Positions 7,086 to 14,221 of a stretch of DNA of 20,063 bases are shown piece after piece. A model generated the notes under the pieces. That model was given only the letters and a program-made list of their open reading frames with translations. It searched no databases and was not told the DNA's origin. A program made the translations under genes and the position numbers. The stretch comes from a virus: the IMG/VR virus record IMGVR_UViG_3300030060_006098, positions 5,577 to 25,639 of that record, one strand, 5' to 3'. Every line of letters begins with the position of its first letter. The first letter of the stretch is position 1.

Positions 7086-7349
7086 CTATAAATTTTCATT
7101 AATACTATTTGTATAAGCTAGTTCAGATTGTACTCCTACAAATCTCTCAATTACCTCACCATTTTTTTCAATGATTACTGTAGGTACTGAGCGTACATGA
7201 TATTGTTGTGCAACTTCAAACTGCTCATCTATATCAATATACGAAAAATTTACATCATTTCCAAATTTTTTGGAAACATTTTCAAAAATTGGTTTAAGTG
7301 CTTTACAAGGACCACACCAACTAGCTTCAAATTTTTTTACTTCTATCAT
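7086..7349 (-). CDS. Thioredoxin
   Basis: This 87-residue protein is a short thioredoxin fold with the exact catalytic motif WCGPC at residues 11-15 and the conserved cis-proline segment RSVPTVII (about 53-60). The central strand KFGNDVNFSYIDID matches the beta-3 region of the family. It is shorter than bacterial thioredoxin (about 105 residues) because the first strand and helix are missing, as in many phage forms. Its place two genes after nrdA argues that it reduces the C-terminal CVAC pair of the phage ribonucleotide reductase. The start overlaps the stop of the sulfotransferase-like gene as ATGA. A promoter-like element lies inside its coding sequence. Confidence 0.95.
   Translation of the reverse strand: MIEVKKFEASWCGPCKALKPIFENVSKKFGNDVNFSYIDIDEQFEVAQQYHVRSVPTVIIEKNGEVIERFVGVQSELAYTNSINENL
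7234..7265 (-). promoter_or_regulatory. Intragenic promoter-like element inside thioredoxin
   Basis: Within the thioredoxin frame the minus strand reads TTTGGA (7265 to 7260), then N14, then TTCGTATATTGA. TTTG and TATATT are 20 bases apart, identical to the three intergenic copies. It would start a transcript covering the helix-turn-helix and Mom-like genes. The codons fit a normal thioredoxin strand, so chance or coding constraint remains possible. Confidence 0.45.
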
Positions 7350-7921
7350 ATCAATTCCCCTTTGGTTTTCAAAATTCTTTCTTTTTTATTTTCTAATAAA
7401 AAATCCCTTTTATGTGTTTTATTAACTTTAAGTTTTAAGTAACCTGAAATTTCTTTTAATCCTTCTCCATAGTATAAATCTTCATACCAAAAGATTGGAA
7501 TATTATGATTTTCTGATAATCTTTCTAAGATTGAAGAGTGATATAAAAAATTCTTATAACATTCATTTACTAATCTTTTATCTATATTATCATATGGTTC
7601 TTTAGTGTGATATTTAGAAAAGTCATTACCATATTTAATTTTTCTAAATGCTAAAGATTCTGACTGTTTTAGTTTATTTTTTCTATCAAATAAAATAACT
7701 TTATCAGATAACTCTATTATATCACTTCCAAATTTATATAAATCTGAATATTCATCAGGTAATCTGTGAATCATTAGTTTATATAAACTATCTTTTTTTA
7801 AAGAATCTATACTACCCTGCCCATTAAAGGGTGATATTACTAAATCCTTTTTTAAAACATTTTTTAGATATAACGATAGATTAGTTGCACCACTTCGTGC
7901 AGTACATAATATACTAACCAT
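7346..7921 (-). CDS. Small sulfotransferase-like protein
   Basis: The N-terminus, a strand followed by CTARSGATNLSLYL (about residues 6-19), resembles the 5'-phosphosulfate-binding P-loop of sulfotransferases (consensus near PRSGST). A second block, LFDRKNKLKQSESLAF, resembles the 3'-phosphate-binding R-x-N/Q-S region, and WYEDLYY resembles the YEDL segment of the Stf0/nodulation-type family. At 191 residues it is short for the family. It would transfer sulfate from PAPS to an unknown acceptor. I chose the ATG at 7921 rather than a GTG one codon earlier. It overlaps the end of nrdA and the start of thioredoxin, so it is fixed inside the ribonucleotide reductase operon. Kinase-like P-loop proteins are an alternative, but the RSGAT loop argues against that. 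Confidence 0.68.
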   Translation of the reverse strand: MVSILCTARSGATNLSLYLKNVLKKDLVISPFNGQGSIDSLKKDSLYKLMIHRLPDEYSDLYKFGSDIIELSDKVILFDRKNKLKQSESLAFRKIKYGNDFSKYHTKEPYDNIDKRLVNECYKNFLYHSSILERLSENHNIPIFWYEDLYYGEGLKEISGYLKLKVNKTHKRDFLLENKKERILKTKGELI

Positions 7922-9695
7922 CACACGCTACACAATCTGGGTCAACTGCTCTTTCAGCAATATCACCTCTGAGAACTGATTCGGTTCTCATATAATATAA
8001 TGTTTTAATACCTTGTTTCCAAGCTTCCATCGTAACTTGATTAATCCATTTAGGAGTAGCTATCGATGGGAATGCTAAGTTTAGTGAAACGGATTGGTCA
8101 ATATACTGCTGTCTAACACCAGCTTGCTTAACCAAATCCATTTGATTAATTTCTTTAAATGTTTTAAATACATCTTTTACAGGATATACTTTTTCTCTAT
8201 CCCCATTTTTTATATCTTTACAAAGAACCATTTTGTTATCTAAGTAACACCATTTATCTAATTCTTTGAGTCCTTGTACTGAACCTCCATCTTCTAAAAT
8301 CTTATCCCAAGTATCTTTATTATTTATTTTTAATTTTCTTAATACTTTTTCTAATTCAGGATTTTTTCTAATAAAAGTTCCTTTGGAAGTTTGTTCAGTA
8401 AATACATTTGCTGCCCAAGGTTCAATACCTGGTGATGAATTACCAGCTAACTTTGAGTTTGATACTGTAGGTGCTATTGCTCTAAGGTGTGTATTTCTAA
8501 ATCCAGTTTCTTTACACCAAAGTGGTTCACCTAATTCTGATGCTAAATCTCTACTAGCTCTTTCGGATTCAATCTTTAACTGAGAGAAAATCTTACGAGT
8601 TTCAAATTGAGCTTCCATACCTTCAAATGGAATACCTCTTTGTTGTAGGTAAGTGTGCCATCCTAAAACTCCTAATCCCAATGCTCTACCTTTTTCTGCT
8701 GAACGAACTGCGTTTTCGAATCCTCTCATATTCTTTGCTTTCTGAATGAACTCTGAAAGAACTCCATCTAAAAATGTTGTAGCAGTATAAACTAAATCAG
8801 TATCTTTCCACTCATCATATTTTGCTAAGTTAAGAGAAGATAAGCAACAAACAAATGAATGAGATTCATCTGTATGTAATACTATTTCAGAACAGATATT
8901 AGTCATAAAAACTTTTAATCCATTCTTTTTGTACATTTCAGGATTATTTTTGTTAGTATTTCCCTTAAACATAATATAAGGTTCACCAGTTGCTTTTCTT
9001 TTTTGAAGAAGTTTACCCCATTTTCTCCTAGCATCAGTTTCTCCATCTTCTAACTTTCTCATAAACTTATCACCAACAATTGCACATTGATGTAAGTTAA
9101 GTGATTGTCTATTTACATCACCTTTTGGTTCTCTAATTTCTAACCAATCTTCAAAATCTTTATGTTCTATGTTTAAGTTTACTGATGCTGCTCCTCTTCT
9201 TACTGAACCCTGATTGGTAGCAAGGATTGTAGAATCGTAGATTTTAGCAAATGGTACAACACCATCTGATGTTCCATTACCAGTGATAATAGAACCAGCT
9301 GGTCTAATCTGATTGATACCAATACCAACCCCACCACCATGCTTTGCTAATAACATTAGTTCTAAGTTTTTAGAACCAATATCAAAAATAGAATCGGCAA
9401 CATCAATACCAAAACAACTGATTGGTAATCCTCTATCAGTACCCGTATTTGAAAGTACTGGTGTTGCTAAGTTTAACCAACCTTTCCATATATAATCAAA
9501 GAACTTTGTTGCGAGTTGAGGTTTATTTAACCTCCTAGCTACAGTTGTTGCTACTCTCCAATAAGCATCTTTAGGTTTCTCACCAGCTAATAGATATCCT
9601 TTCGATATTGTTTTTACATAAATTTCTGTATTTCCCCAAGAAGGAAAATCAACATCAATTTCCCAACCTAAATCTTCTGCGTAATTCTTTGCCAT
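7914..9695 (-). CDS. nrdA: Ribonucleoside-diphosphate reductase, alpha subunit (class Ia)
   Basis: This 593-residue protein is the catalytic subunit that reduces ribonucleotides to deoxyribonucleotides. Active-site residues are visible: Cys94 in PISCFG, Asn266-Cys268-Glu270 in NICSEI (the thiyl radical cysteine and partners), a second redox cysteine in FVCCLSSLNL (283/284), the radical-transfer Tyr567-Tyr568 in TLYYMRTE, and the C-terminal shuttle cysteines in CVAC (588-591). It is much shorter than E. coli NrdA (about 760) because the N-terminal ATP-cone is absent, so it should escape shut-off by dATP; this is common in phage enzymes. It follows the methyltransferase-oxygenase fusion with one base between stop and ATG. 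The thioredoxin two genes later is the likely reductant. Confidence 0.97.
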   Translation of the reverse strand: MAKNYAEDLGWEIDVDFPSWGNTEIYVKTISKGYLLAGEKPKDAYWRVATTVARRLNKPQLATKFFDYIWKGWLNLATPVLSNTGTDRGLPISCFGIDVADSIFDIGSKNLELMLLAKHGGGVGIGINQIRPAGSIITGNGTSDGVVPFAKIYDSTILATNQGSVRRGAASVNLNIEHKDFEDWLEIREPKGDVNRQSLNLHQCAIVGDKFMRKLEDGETDARRKWGKLLQKRKATGEPYIMFKGNTNKNNPEMYKKNGLKVFMTNICSEIVLHTDESHSFVCCLSSLNLAKYDEWKDTDLVYTATTFLDGVLSEFIQKAKNMRGFENAVRSAEKGRALGLGVLGWHTYLQQRGIPFEGMEAQFETRKIFSQLKIESERASRDLASELGEPLWCKETGFRNTHLRAIAPTVSNSKLAGNSSPGIEPWAANVFTEQTSKGTFIRKNPELEKVLRKLKINNKDTWDKILEDGGSVQGLKELDKWCYLDNKMVLCKDIKNGDREKVYPVKDVFKTFKEINQMDLVKQAGVRQQYIDQSVSLNLAFPSIATPKWINQVTMEAWKQGIKTLYYMRTESVLRGDIAERAVDPDCVACDG

Positions 9696-9696
9696 A

Positions 9697-10812
9697 TTAT
9701 ATTAAATTTTTTTCTAAATCCTTATTTTTTACTACAACCAATATTTGGTATTTTTTATTTTTATTTACTCTTTTGTATGTTACATGCTGATAAGGTTTAT
9801 AAATTAAACACTCACCAACTTTTGGTTTTACAACTGAAAATGTATCTCTATCATTCTTATACCACTCATCATATATTTCAACTTCACCTCCATCATAATC
9901 ATCATTCAATGTGAAATCATAAATCTGTTTAAATTGTTCATCATCATTAATCGGTAATCCTTTTATAGTTTCAACATGTCTATCATAACCATCACCTTCA
10001 TTGTATTCAAAAAACCCACACCATACTTTTTTTAAATCAACTGGTTTAAAACTTAAAAATATAGTTTCATTTAATAATTTTTCGAATTGTTTATCGTATT
10101 TTAATTTTGTAAAATTAAATTTTCTTTTATGTAATATACCATCAATCTTTTTTTCAGCTTCATATAGATTTAAATTATCTTTATTATCTAAAATAATTTT
10201 ATCACATAGTTTTTTATCTAAGATACTTTTAGAATCAAAATACTTTTCTTTTCTAAAATTACCAGCTACAAAATATGTCCAACCCATATTGTGCATTTTT
10301 GGTATTCTATAATCATTACCCCAATATACTTGAACTTTTTCTTTATTTAGATTGGTTCTAAATTTAGTATATTCGAAAATACTTAATACACAATTTTCAT
10401 TTGCTATGAGTTTTGCATACTCTTCAAAAGATTTATATTTATTCCATTCTTCATCTGAAGGTGATGTATGAAAATATTCCCATAATTTTTCATACTCTTC
10501 AAAAGTTTTTTTAGTACTAAAGTTTTCATCTTCTGGTGAAAATGTATCCATATAGATACCATCAAACTTTTTATTTAATGATGGAATGATATCAATCCAG
10601 TCTCCAAAATGTAAATGAACATTTGGTTTATCCTTCGCCCATTCTTTGGCTCTCTGATAAACATCTTTTCTTTTTTCAATGATGGTTAGTGAGTTCACTC
10701 CTTTACTATAAAAGTATTTTGAGCTTATTCCCCAACCAAATCCAACATCTAAAACATCACCCTTAGTTTTTGTAATAATGTCAAAAACAATTGGATTAAA
10801 ATTTTTTTCCAT
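9697..10812 (-). CDS. Methyltransferase - 2-oxoglutarate/Fe(II) oxygenase fusion
   Basis: This 371-residue protein appears to join two enzymes. Residues about 1-185 look like a class I SAM methyltransferase: motif I is VLDVGFGWGISS (20-31), an acidic residue ends strand 2 (IIEKR, 44-48), and FDGIYMDTFSP (83-93) is the post-motif strand. The pattern resembles guanidinoacetate/arginine N-methyltransferases. Residues about 260-365 resemble a prolyl-4-hydroxylase-type oxygenase: GDGYDRHVE (273-281), YDGGEVEIY (306-314), VKPKVGECLIYKP (328-340) and His343, followed by KNKKYQIL. The predicted iron ligands are His279, Glu281 and His343, with glutamate in place of the usual aspartate. It lies between nrdB and nrdA with almost no spacing. 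The substrate is unknown; nucleotide, DNA or a small metabolite are all possible. Confidence 0.72.
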   Translation of the reverse strand: MEKNFNPIVFDIITKTKGDVLDVGFGWGISSKYFYSKGVNSLTIIEKRKDVYQRAKEWAKDKPNVHLHFGDWIDIIPSLNKKFDGIYMDTFSPEDENFSTKKTFEEYEKLWEYFHTSPSDEEWNKYKSFEEYAKLIANENCVLSIFEYTKFRTNLNKEKVQVYWGNDYRIPKMHNMGWTYFVAGNFRKEKYFDSKSILDKKLCDKIILDNKDNLNLYEAEKKIDGILHKRKFNFTKLKYDKQFEKLLNETIFLSFKPVDLKKVWCGFFEYNEGDGYDRHVETIKGLPINDDEQFKQIYDFTLNDDYDGGEVEIYDEWYKNDRDTFSVVKPKVGECLIYKPYQHVTYKRVNKNKKYQILVVVKNKDLEKNLI

Positions 10813-10816
10813 TTAA

Positions 10817-11812
10817 TTAAAATAAATCATCCCAATCCTCACCCTCATTTGCTTTAGAATAATCAGTAGGTCTGATAGCAAAGAAATCTGTGTGAGTATG
10901 TCCTCCAGTTAGATGGTAGAACCAATCTAAATTAGATGCTTTATCTTTATCGAAATCAAAAATAGGTTTGTATCCTAACTCTTTTAATTTTTGATTTGTT
11001 CTATCTTTAATAAATTCTTTTAAATCATCAGCTTTAAGATTTTCTAAATCGCCCATCTCAAACATTTTATCAATGAATTTAACTTCAAGTTCAACGATTA
11101 ATCTAGCTGCTTCTTCTATGGAATCTTTACATTGTTCTTTTAATTCAGGATATTCATCACACATATGTCTGAACAATTGACAACCCATTCTACTATGAAG
11201 TGATTCATCTCTTACACTCCACTTCATTTGTTGTCCGATTCCTTTTAATTTGTTTCTCATTTGAAATGAGTAAAGAACAGCAAAGGAAGAGTAAAGAGAA
11301 ACACCTTCAGCGAATGCTGAAAATATTGCTAAACTCCTTCCAACTTCCTGTCTTGCTTTTTCGTTCTTTTCTAAGTCTGTGTGTTTCCACTCTGCAGAAG
11401 TTTCTGTTAGTAGCTCAAACTTTTCAGCTACCGCAGGTTCGTGTAAGAATGCTGAGAAATTATCCAATCCTAAAGTTTCATTTAAATAAGAATAAGCAGT
11501 AGCATGAATGGTTTCTTGCGAACCAAACATCATTGCCATTTGTCTTATCTCATGTTTAGGAAACCAATCAGTTACCATATTAGTCCAATAATCAGATACC
11601 GCACATTCAGTTTGTGCAAATCCTAAGAGGATATTACCTACTAAATTCTTTTCAGCTTCAGTTAAAGTTTCATTCCAATCTTTAACATCCATCTGCATCG
11701 GAATTTCAGTATGTAACCAAAATGCTTGTGCTTGTTTTAACCAACCTTCATTGTAGTATATGGGATACTCAAATGGTTTGAACGGAATTCGTTCTTTGAA
11801 TAGTTTGCTCAT
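10817..11812 (-). CDS. nrdB: Ribonucleoside-diphosphate reductase, beta subunit
   Basis: This 331-residue ferritin-like protein makes the stable radical used by NrdA. The di-iron ligands can be placed at Glu69 (TECAVSDYW), Glu100 and His103 (QETIHATAY), Glu169 (FAEGVSLY), and Glu203 and His206 (RDESLHSRMG). The radical tyrosine is Tyr107, at the correct four-residue distance from His103, so this is the tyrosyl-radical class I form. The first ligand is glutamate where E. coli NrdB has aspartate. The acidic, aromatic end (EGEDWDDLF) should dock onto NrdA. There is no N-terminal ATP-cone. An AAAGG site lies about nine bases before the ATG. The gene opens the nrdB - fusion - nrdA - sulfotransferase-like - thioredoxin operon behind the histone-like gene. 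Confidence 0.97.
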   Translation of the reverse strand: MSKLFKERIPFKPFEYPIYYNEGWLKQAQAFWLHTEIPMQMDVKDWNETLTEAEKNLVGNILLGFAQTECAVSDYWTNMVTDWFPKHEIRQMAMMFGSQETIHATAYSYLNETLGLDNFSAFLHEPAVAEKFELLTETSAEWKHTDLEKNEKARQEVGRSLAIFSAFAEGVSLYSSFAVLYSFQMRNKLKGIGQQMKWSVRDESLHSRMGCQLFRHMCDEYPELKEQCKDSIEEAARLIVELEVKFIDKMFEMGDLENLKADDLKEFIKDRTNQKLKELGYKPIFDFDKDKASNLDWFYHLTGGHTHTDFFAIRPTDYSKANEGEDWDDLF

Positions 11813-11824
11813 GTCTTATAACCT

Positions 11825-11995
11825 TTATTTGTTTTCTTCTACAGATGCTTTTCTATAATCTGTAACTAACTTTTTAATTTCACCAATAGCTTTTCTTGCT
11901 CTTGATTTTGCAGCTTTAGAGCTACCATTGTGTTCTGTTTCAAATTGTTCATACAATTCTTTAATTTGTTCGAAAAGTTCATCTGATTTTGCCAT
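11825..11995 (-). CDS. Histone H1-like (Hc1-type) protein, 56 aa
   Basis: Reading ATG 11995 to TAA 11825 gives a 56-residue protein with an acidic helical first half (LFEQIKELYEQFETEH) and a basic second half (KAAKSRARKAIGEIKKLV, then TDYRKASVEENK). This is the pattern I know from Hc1-like histone proteins, small nucleoid-associated proteins common in Bacteroidota and Chlamydiae, with the conserved K-A-A-x-x-R-x-R-K-A core. It may bind or compact phage or host DNA. A clear AAAGGA site lies about eight bases before the ATG, after a 93-base leader. The gene directly precedes nrdB. Family assignment is from memory of the motif and should be searched. Confidence 0.75.
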   Translation of the reverse strand: MAKSDELFEQIKELYEQFETEHNGSSKAAKSRARKAIGEIKKLVTDYRKASVEENK

Positions 11996-12088
11996 AATAT
12001 ATTTCCTTTGTTTTTAAGTGTTCGTAGATATAACTATTGTATATATTAGAAAAACTATCTTGTTTATAATTAATTTTTCAAAATGTTT
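11996..12088 (-). promoter_or_regulatory. Leader of the histone-like/nrd cluster
   Basis: This 93-base gap between the helicase stop and the histone-like gene is the longest non-coding stretch in the window. It ends in an AAAGGA ribosome-binding site. It holds GTTTTTCTAATATATAC (12055 to 12039 on the minus strand), of which the first 11 bases recur ahead of the small ribbon-helix-helix-like gene. No TTTG-N20-TATATT element and no convincing terminator hairpin were found. A promoter of another class is plausible. Confidence 0.35.
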
Positions 12089-13450
12089 TTAAAAGTCCAT
12101 ACTCTCCACATATTTTTTATGTAGTAATTTCTTTCTTTCAATATTGCCACTAGCGGATTCTTTCGTTGAAAGCATCCCTTCGGCTGATGTTCCATCATAA
12201 ACTTCAATGAACCCAGTATTAGTATCCATTTTACAAGGAAATGTAATACCATCAGGCCCAAATCTATTTTTCATAACGTGACATCTTGCAGTATTATTGA
12301 GTTTATCTTTACTCTTTCTACTCCAACTCATAATGAAATCAGCATTCATTACTTTTGCGTAAGAATCTGAAATTTTATCAGCTTCAATAACCTCTGAATC
12401 TATAGCTGAACGATTGGTTTGTGATGCTGTCCATATGGGAATACCATACTCACCACTCAAACCTCTCAAGTCGATGTAAACACCACCTTGCTCAGCATAT
12501 GTTGAATCAGTTTTGTTTGAATGTGATAGTAATAAATCTGCATAATCAATTAAGATTAAATCAGGTTTGTTATCATTAGCTATCATCTTATCAATATGTT
12601 GTGCAACCTTTTTTGAAGATACTCCCTTTGGTGGGAAATACTTAATTAAAAGATTACCTTTTAATGCTTTAATTTTTTGTTTAACCTCCTCTTTTCTCTC
12701 CTTTACATTTGCTGAAGGTATTTGTGAGAATACTGTATCGTATCTTTGTCCTACATAGTGTTCAGATAACTCTAATGAGTAATGAACAACACTCAACCCC
12801 TGTCTTACCGCAGATGCTCCTAAAGCCGTTAGAATCCAAGTTTTACCTACACCAGATGGAGCTACTACAACTCCCAATTCACCAGGGCCTAATCCACCAT
12901 CCATCAAATCATTTATAGGTTGCCAATCAGAAGGTACTGTATCTCTTTTTACATCTTCTATACGAGATTCAAAATCATCCTTATAATCATGTCCTAAATC
13001 CGTTTCAGTACCAACCTTCATAGCTTTATCCACCAAATCTTTGATTCTATCAAAATTACCAGCTTTTAATAAATCAACGGATTGAAGGATTACTTGTTTA
13101 AGATTTTGGTTTCTACAAAATGCAGTAAATTCTTTTTTGATGTAATCTAAATCAACATTACCAATCTGAGTATAGACATGTCTAAGTTGTTCAACAACTG
13201 TAGTTTTTAGAATATCATTATCTAATTTAGAAAGTTTAACTTTGAAAACATCCATAGTAGGTGGTTTTCTAAACTCTTCATTATAATCAATGATTTCATC
13301 AACAATCCACTTGTTTGCTTCTGATTCAAAAAACTTTGGTGATAATATCTCAGAAAGTTTTTCTAAGAACTTACCATCAGTAAGTAATGCTGATACTACC
13401 TTTGATTGAAATGAATTACCAAATTTTGATAAATTATCTATCTCCTGCAT
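12089..13450 (-). CDS. 41: Replicative DNA helicase, DnaB-like (T4 gp41 type)
   Basis: This 453-residue protein is the hexameric helicase that unwinds the fork. The N-terminal third (about 1-150) is helical and matches the primase-interacting domain of DnaB/gp41 proteins. The RecA-like domain begins near residue 175 (WQPINDLMDGGLGPGEL), with Walker A APSGVGKT (197-204), an arginine/glutamate block HYSLELSE (223-230), Walker B LILIDYAD (298-305, Asp302) and the sensor-like TASQTNR (341-347). The length is close to T4 gp41 (475). There is no obvious ribosome-binding site; the start lies about 20 bases downstream of a strong promoter-like element, in keeping with the weak use of Shine-Dalgarno sites in Bacteroidota. 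No primase (gp61) is in the window. Confidence 0.95.
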   Translation of the reverse strand: MQEIDNLSKFGNSFQSKVVSALLTDGKFLEKLSEILSPKFFESEANKWIVDEIIDYNEEFRKPPTMDVFKVKLSKLDNDILKTTVVEQLRHVYTQIGNVDLDYIKKEFTAFCRNQNLKQVILQSVDLLKAGNFDRIKDLVDKAMKVGTETDLGHDYKDDFESRIEDVKRDTVPSDWQPINDLMDGGLGPGELGVVVAPSGVGKTWILTALGASAVRQGLSVVHYSLELSEHYVGQRYDTVFSQIPSANVKERKEEVKQKIKALKGNLLIKYFPPKGVSSKKVAQHIDKMIANDNKPDLILIDYADLLLSHSNKTDSTYAEQGGVYIDLRGLSGEYGIPIWTASQTNRSAIDSEVIEADKISDSYAKVMNADFIMSWSRKSKDKLNNTARCHVMKNRFGPDGITFPCKMDTNTGFIEVYDGTSAEGMLSTKESASGNIERKKLLHKKYVESMDF

Positions 13451-13470
13451 TTATAACTTTTATATTTTAA

Positions 13471-13502
13471 CAAATATACGAAAAATATTTGATATATCCA
13501 AA
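13471..13502 (-). promoter_or_regulatory. Promoter-like element TTTG-N20-TATATTTG ahead of helicase
   Basis: On the minus strand TTTGGA (13502 to 13497), N14, TTCGTATATTTG. This copy matches the Bacteroidota consensus -33 TTTG and -7 TAnnTTTG exactly. It lies just after the clamp-loader small subunit stop codon and would give the helicase transcript a leader of roughly 16 bases. Confidence 0.78.
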
Positions 13503-13505
13503 TAT

Positions 13506-13955
13506 TTATACCTTTAATTTTAATTTTGTGATTTGTTTTTTCTCTGTTCCATACTTCTCACAAACATACTTAATATGTTCTCTACCTTCTCTAGTATTGT
13601 AAAGTATTTCTAAATATTCGTTTGCTTCTTTTTTAGAACATTGATAATCTTTAACCATTAGTTCTACTAACCAATCTTCATACTTATCTGTTTTCTTACC
13701 CTTAACATATCTGAGATAATGTCTACCTTTTGGTAAAATACCAATGTATGCTAAATACAATGCTTTGGGTGGAAGTGATTGTGTATAAGGTTGTAACTCA
13801 GCTATCAAATCAATCCAATCAGGATTCATAGAAAGAAATCTGTGAATCATATAATTAGACCAACTCTTCATATCTGCTTCTTCCAATGTATCAAAGTACT
13901 TTGGATTCTGTTCGCTTGTGATTGCCTTTATGTGGTCAAAAAGTGATTTAGCCAT
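13506..13955 (-). CDS. 62: Clamp-loader small subunit (T4 gp62 type)
   Basis: This 149-residue helical protein has no nucleotide-binding motif. Its layout matches gp62 of T4-like phages: a short N-terminal DNA-polymerase-accessory segment (SLFDHIKAI), a helix containing SNYMIHRFLSMNPDWIDLI (about 32-51), the ALYLAYIGILPKGRHYLRYVK block (64-84) and a lysine-rich end. The 'IP+G+R...K.VK' block is the most typical part. It would join four gp44 subunits to form the clamp loader that opens gp45. Its start overlaps the zinc-ribbon gene by eight bases. Shorter than T4 gp62 (187) but similar to marine T4-like forms. Position and size support the call as much as sequence does. Confidence 0.85.
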   Translation of the reverse strand: MAKSLFDHIKAITSEQNPKYFDTLEEADMKSWSNYMIHRFLSMNPDWIDLIAELQPYTQSLPPKALYLAYIGILPKGRHYLRYVKGKKTDKYEDWLVELMVKDYQCSKKEANEYLEILYNTREGREHIKYVCEKYGTEKKQITKLKLKV

Positions 13956-14220
13956 CCTTCTTATCTAACTTTTTAATTTCATCGGGTAATAAATCTTTAT
14001 TAACTTCTCCACATTCACCACATAGATAAACTTCTATAGGTATCATTACATCTTGTGGAGTACCTGCTGCTAATCTTGAGATTGTTCTAAACTTTGCTCC
14101 ATTTACAAATACATCAAAACCACAATGTTTACACACCATAGGTTTTGAATTATTCATATCTATTTTTGGTTGTTGAGGTGGTTGTGTTCCAACACCCCCA
14201 GCTCCTATAATTTTTGCCAT
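13948..14220 (-). CDS. Zinc-ribbon-like small protein, 90 aa
   Basis: Two CX2C knuckles are visible, CKHC (Cys30, Cys33) and CGEC (Cys67, Cys70), separated by 33 residues that look like beta strands. Together they can bind one zinc ion as a zinc ribbon. The N-terminal 28 residues are glycine-, proline- and glutamine-rich and probably disordered. The C-terminus is charged. The gene sits between the two clamp-loader subunits, one base after gp44 and overlapping gp62, so it may be an accessory of the replisome or of clamp-dependent transcription. I do not recognise a named family; comparison with late-transcription factors such as T4 gp33 or gp55 shows no convincing resemblance. Confidence 0.75.
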   Translation of the reverse strand: MAKIIGAGGVGTQPPQQPKIDMNNSKPMVCKHCGFDVFVNGAKFRTISRLAAGTPQDVMIPIEVYLCGECGEVNKDLLPDEIKKLDKKDG

Positions 14221-14221
14221 A

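Noticed and set aside
7922-7924. GTG start for the sulfotransferase-like gene
   Set aside because: The next codon is ATG, which is the more likely start; the difference is one residue.
8266-8583. 105-residue plus-strand frame, and other plus-strand frames such as 4697-5032, 10001-10312 and 16479-16796
   Set aside because: Each is antisense to a well-supported gene and gives Phe/Ser/Leu-rich sequence with no domain; no plus-strand gene is supported anywhere in the window.
12070-12261. 63-residue minus-strand frame
   Set aside because: Lies in another frame of the helicase gene 3' end; low-complexity composition typical of a shadow frame.
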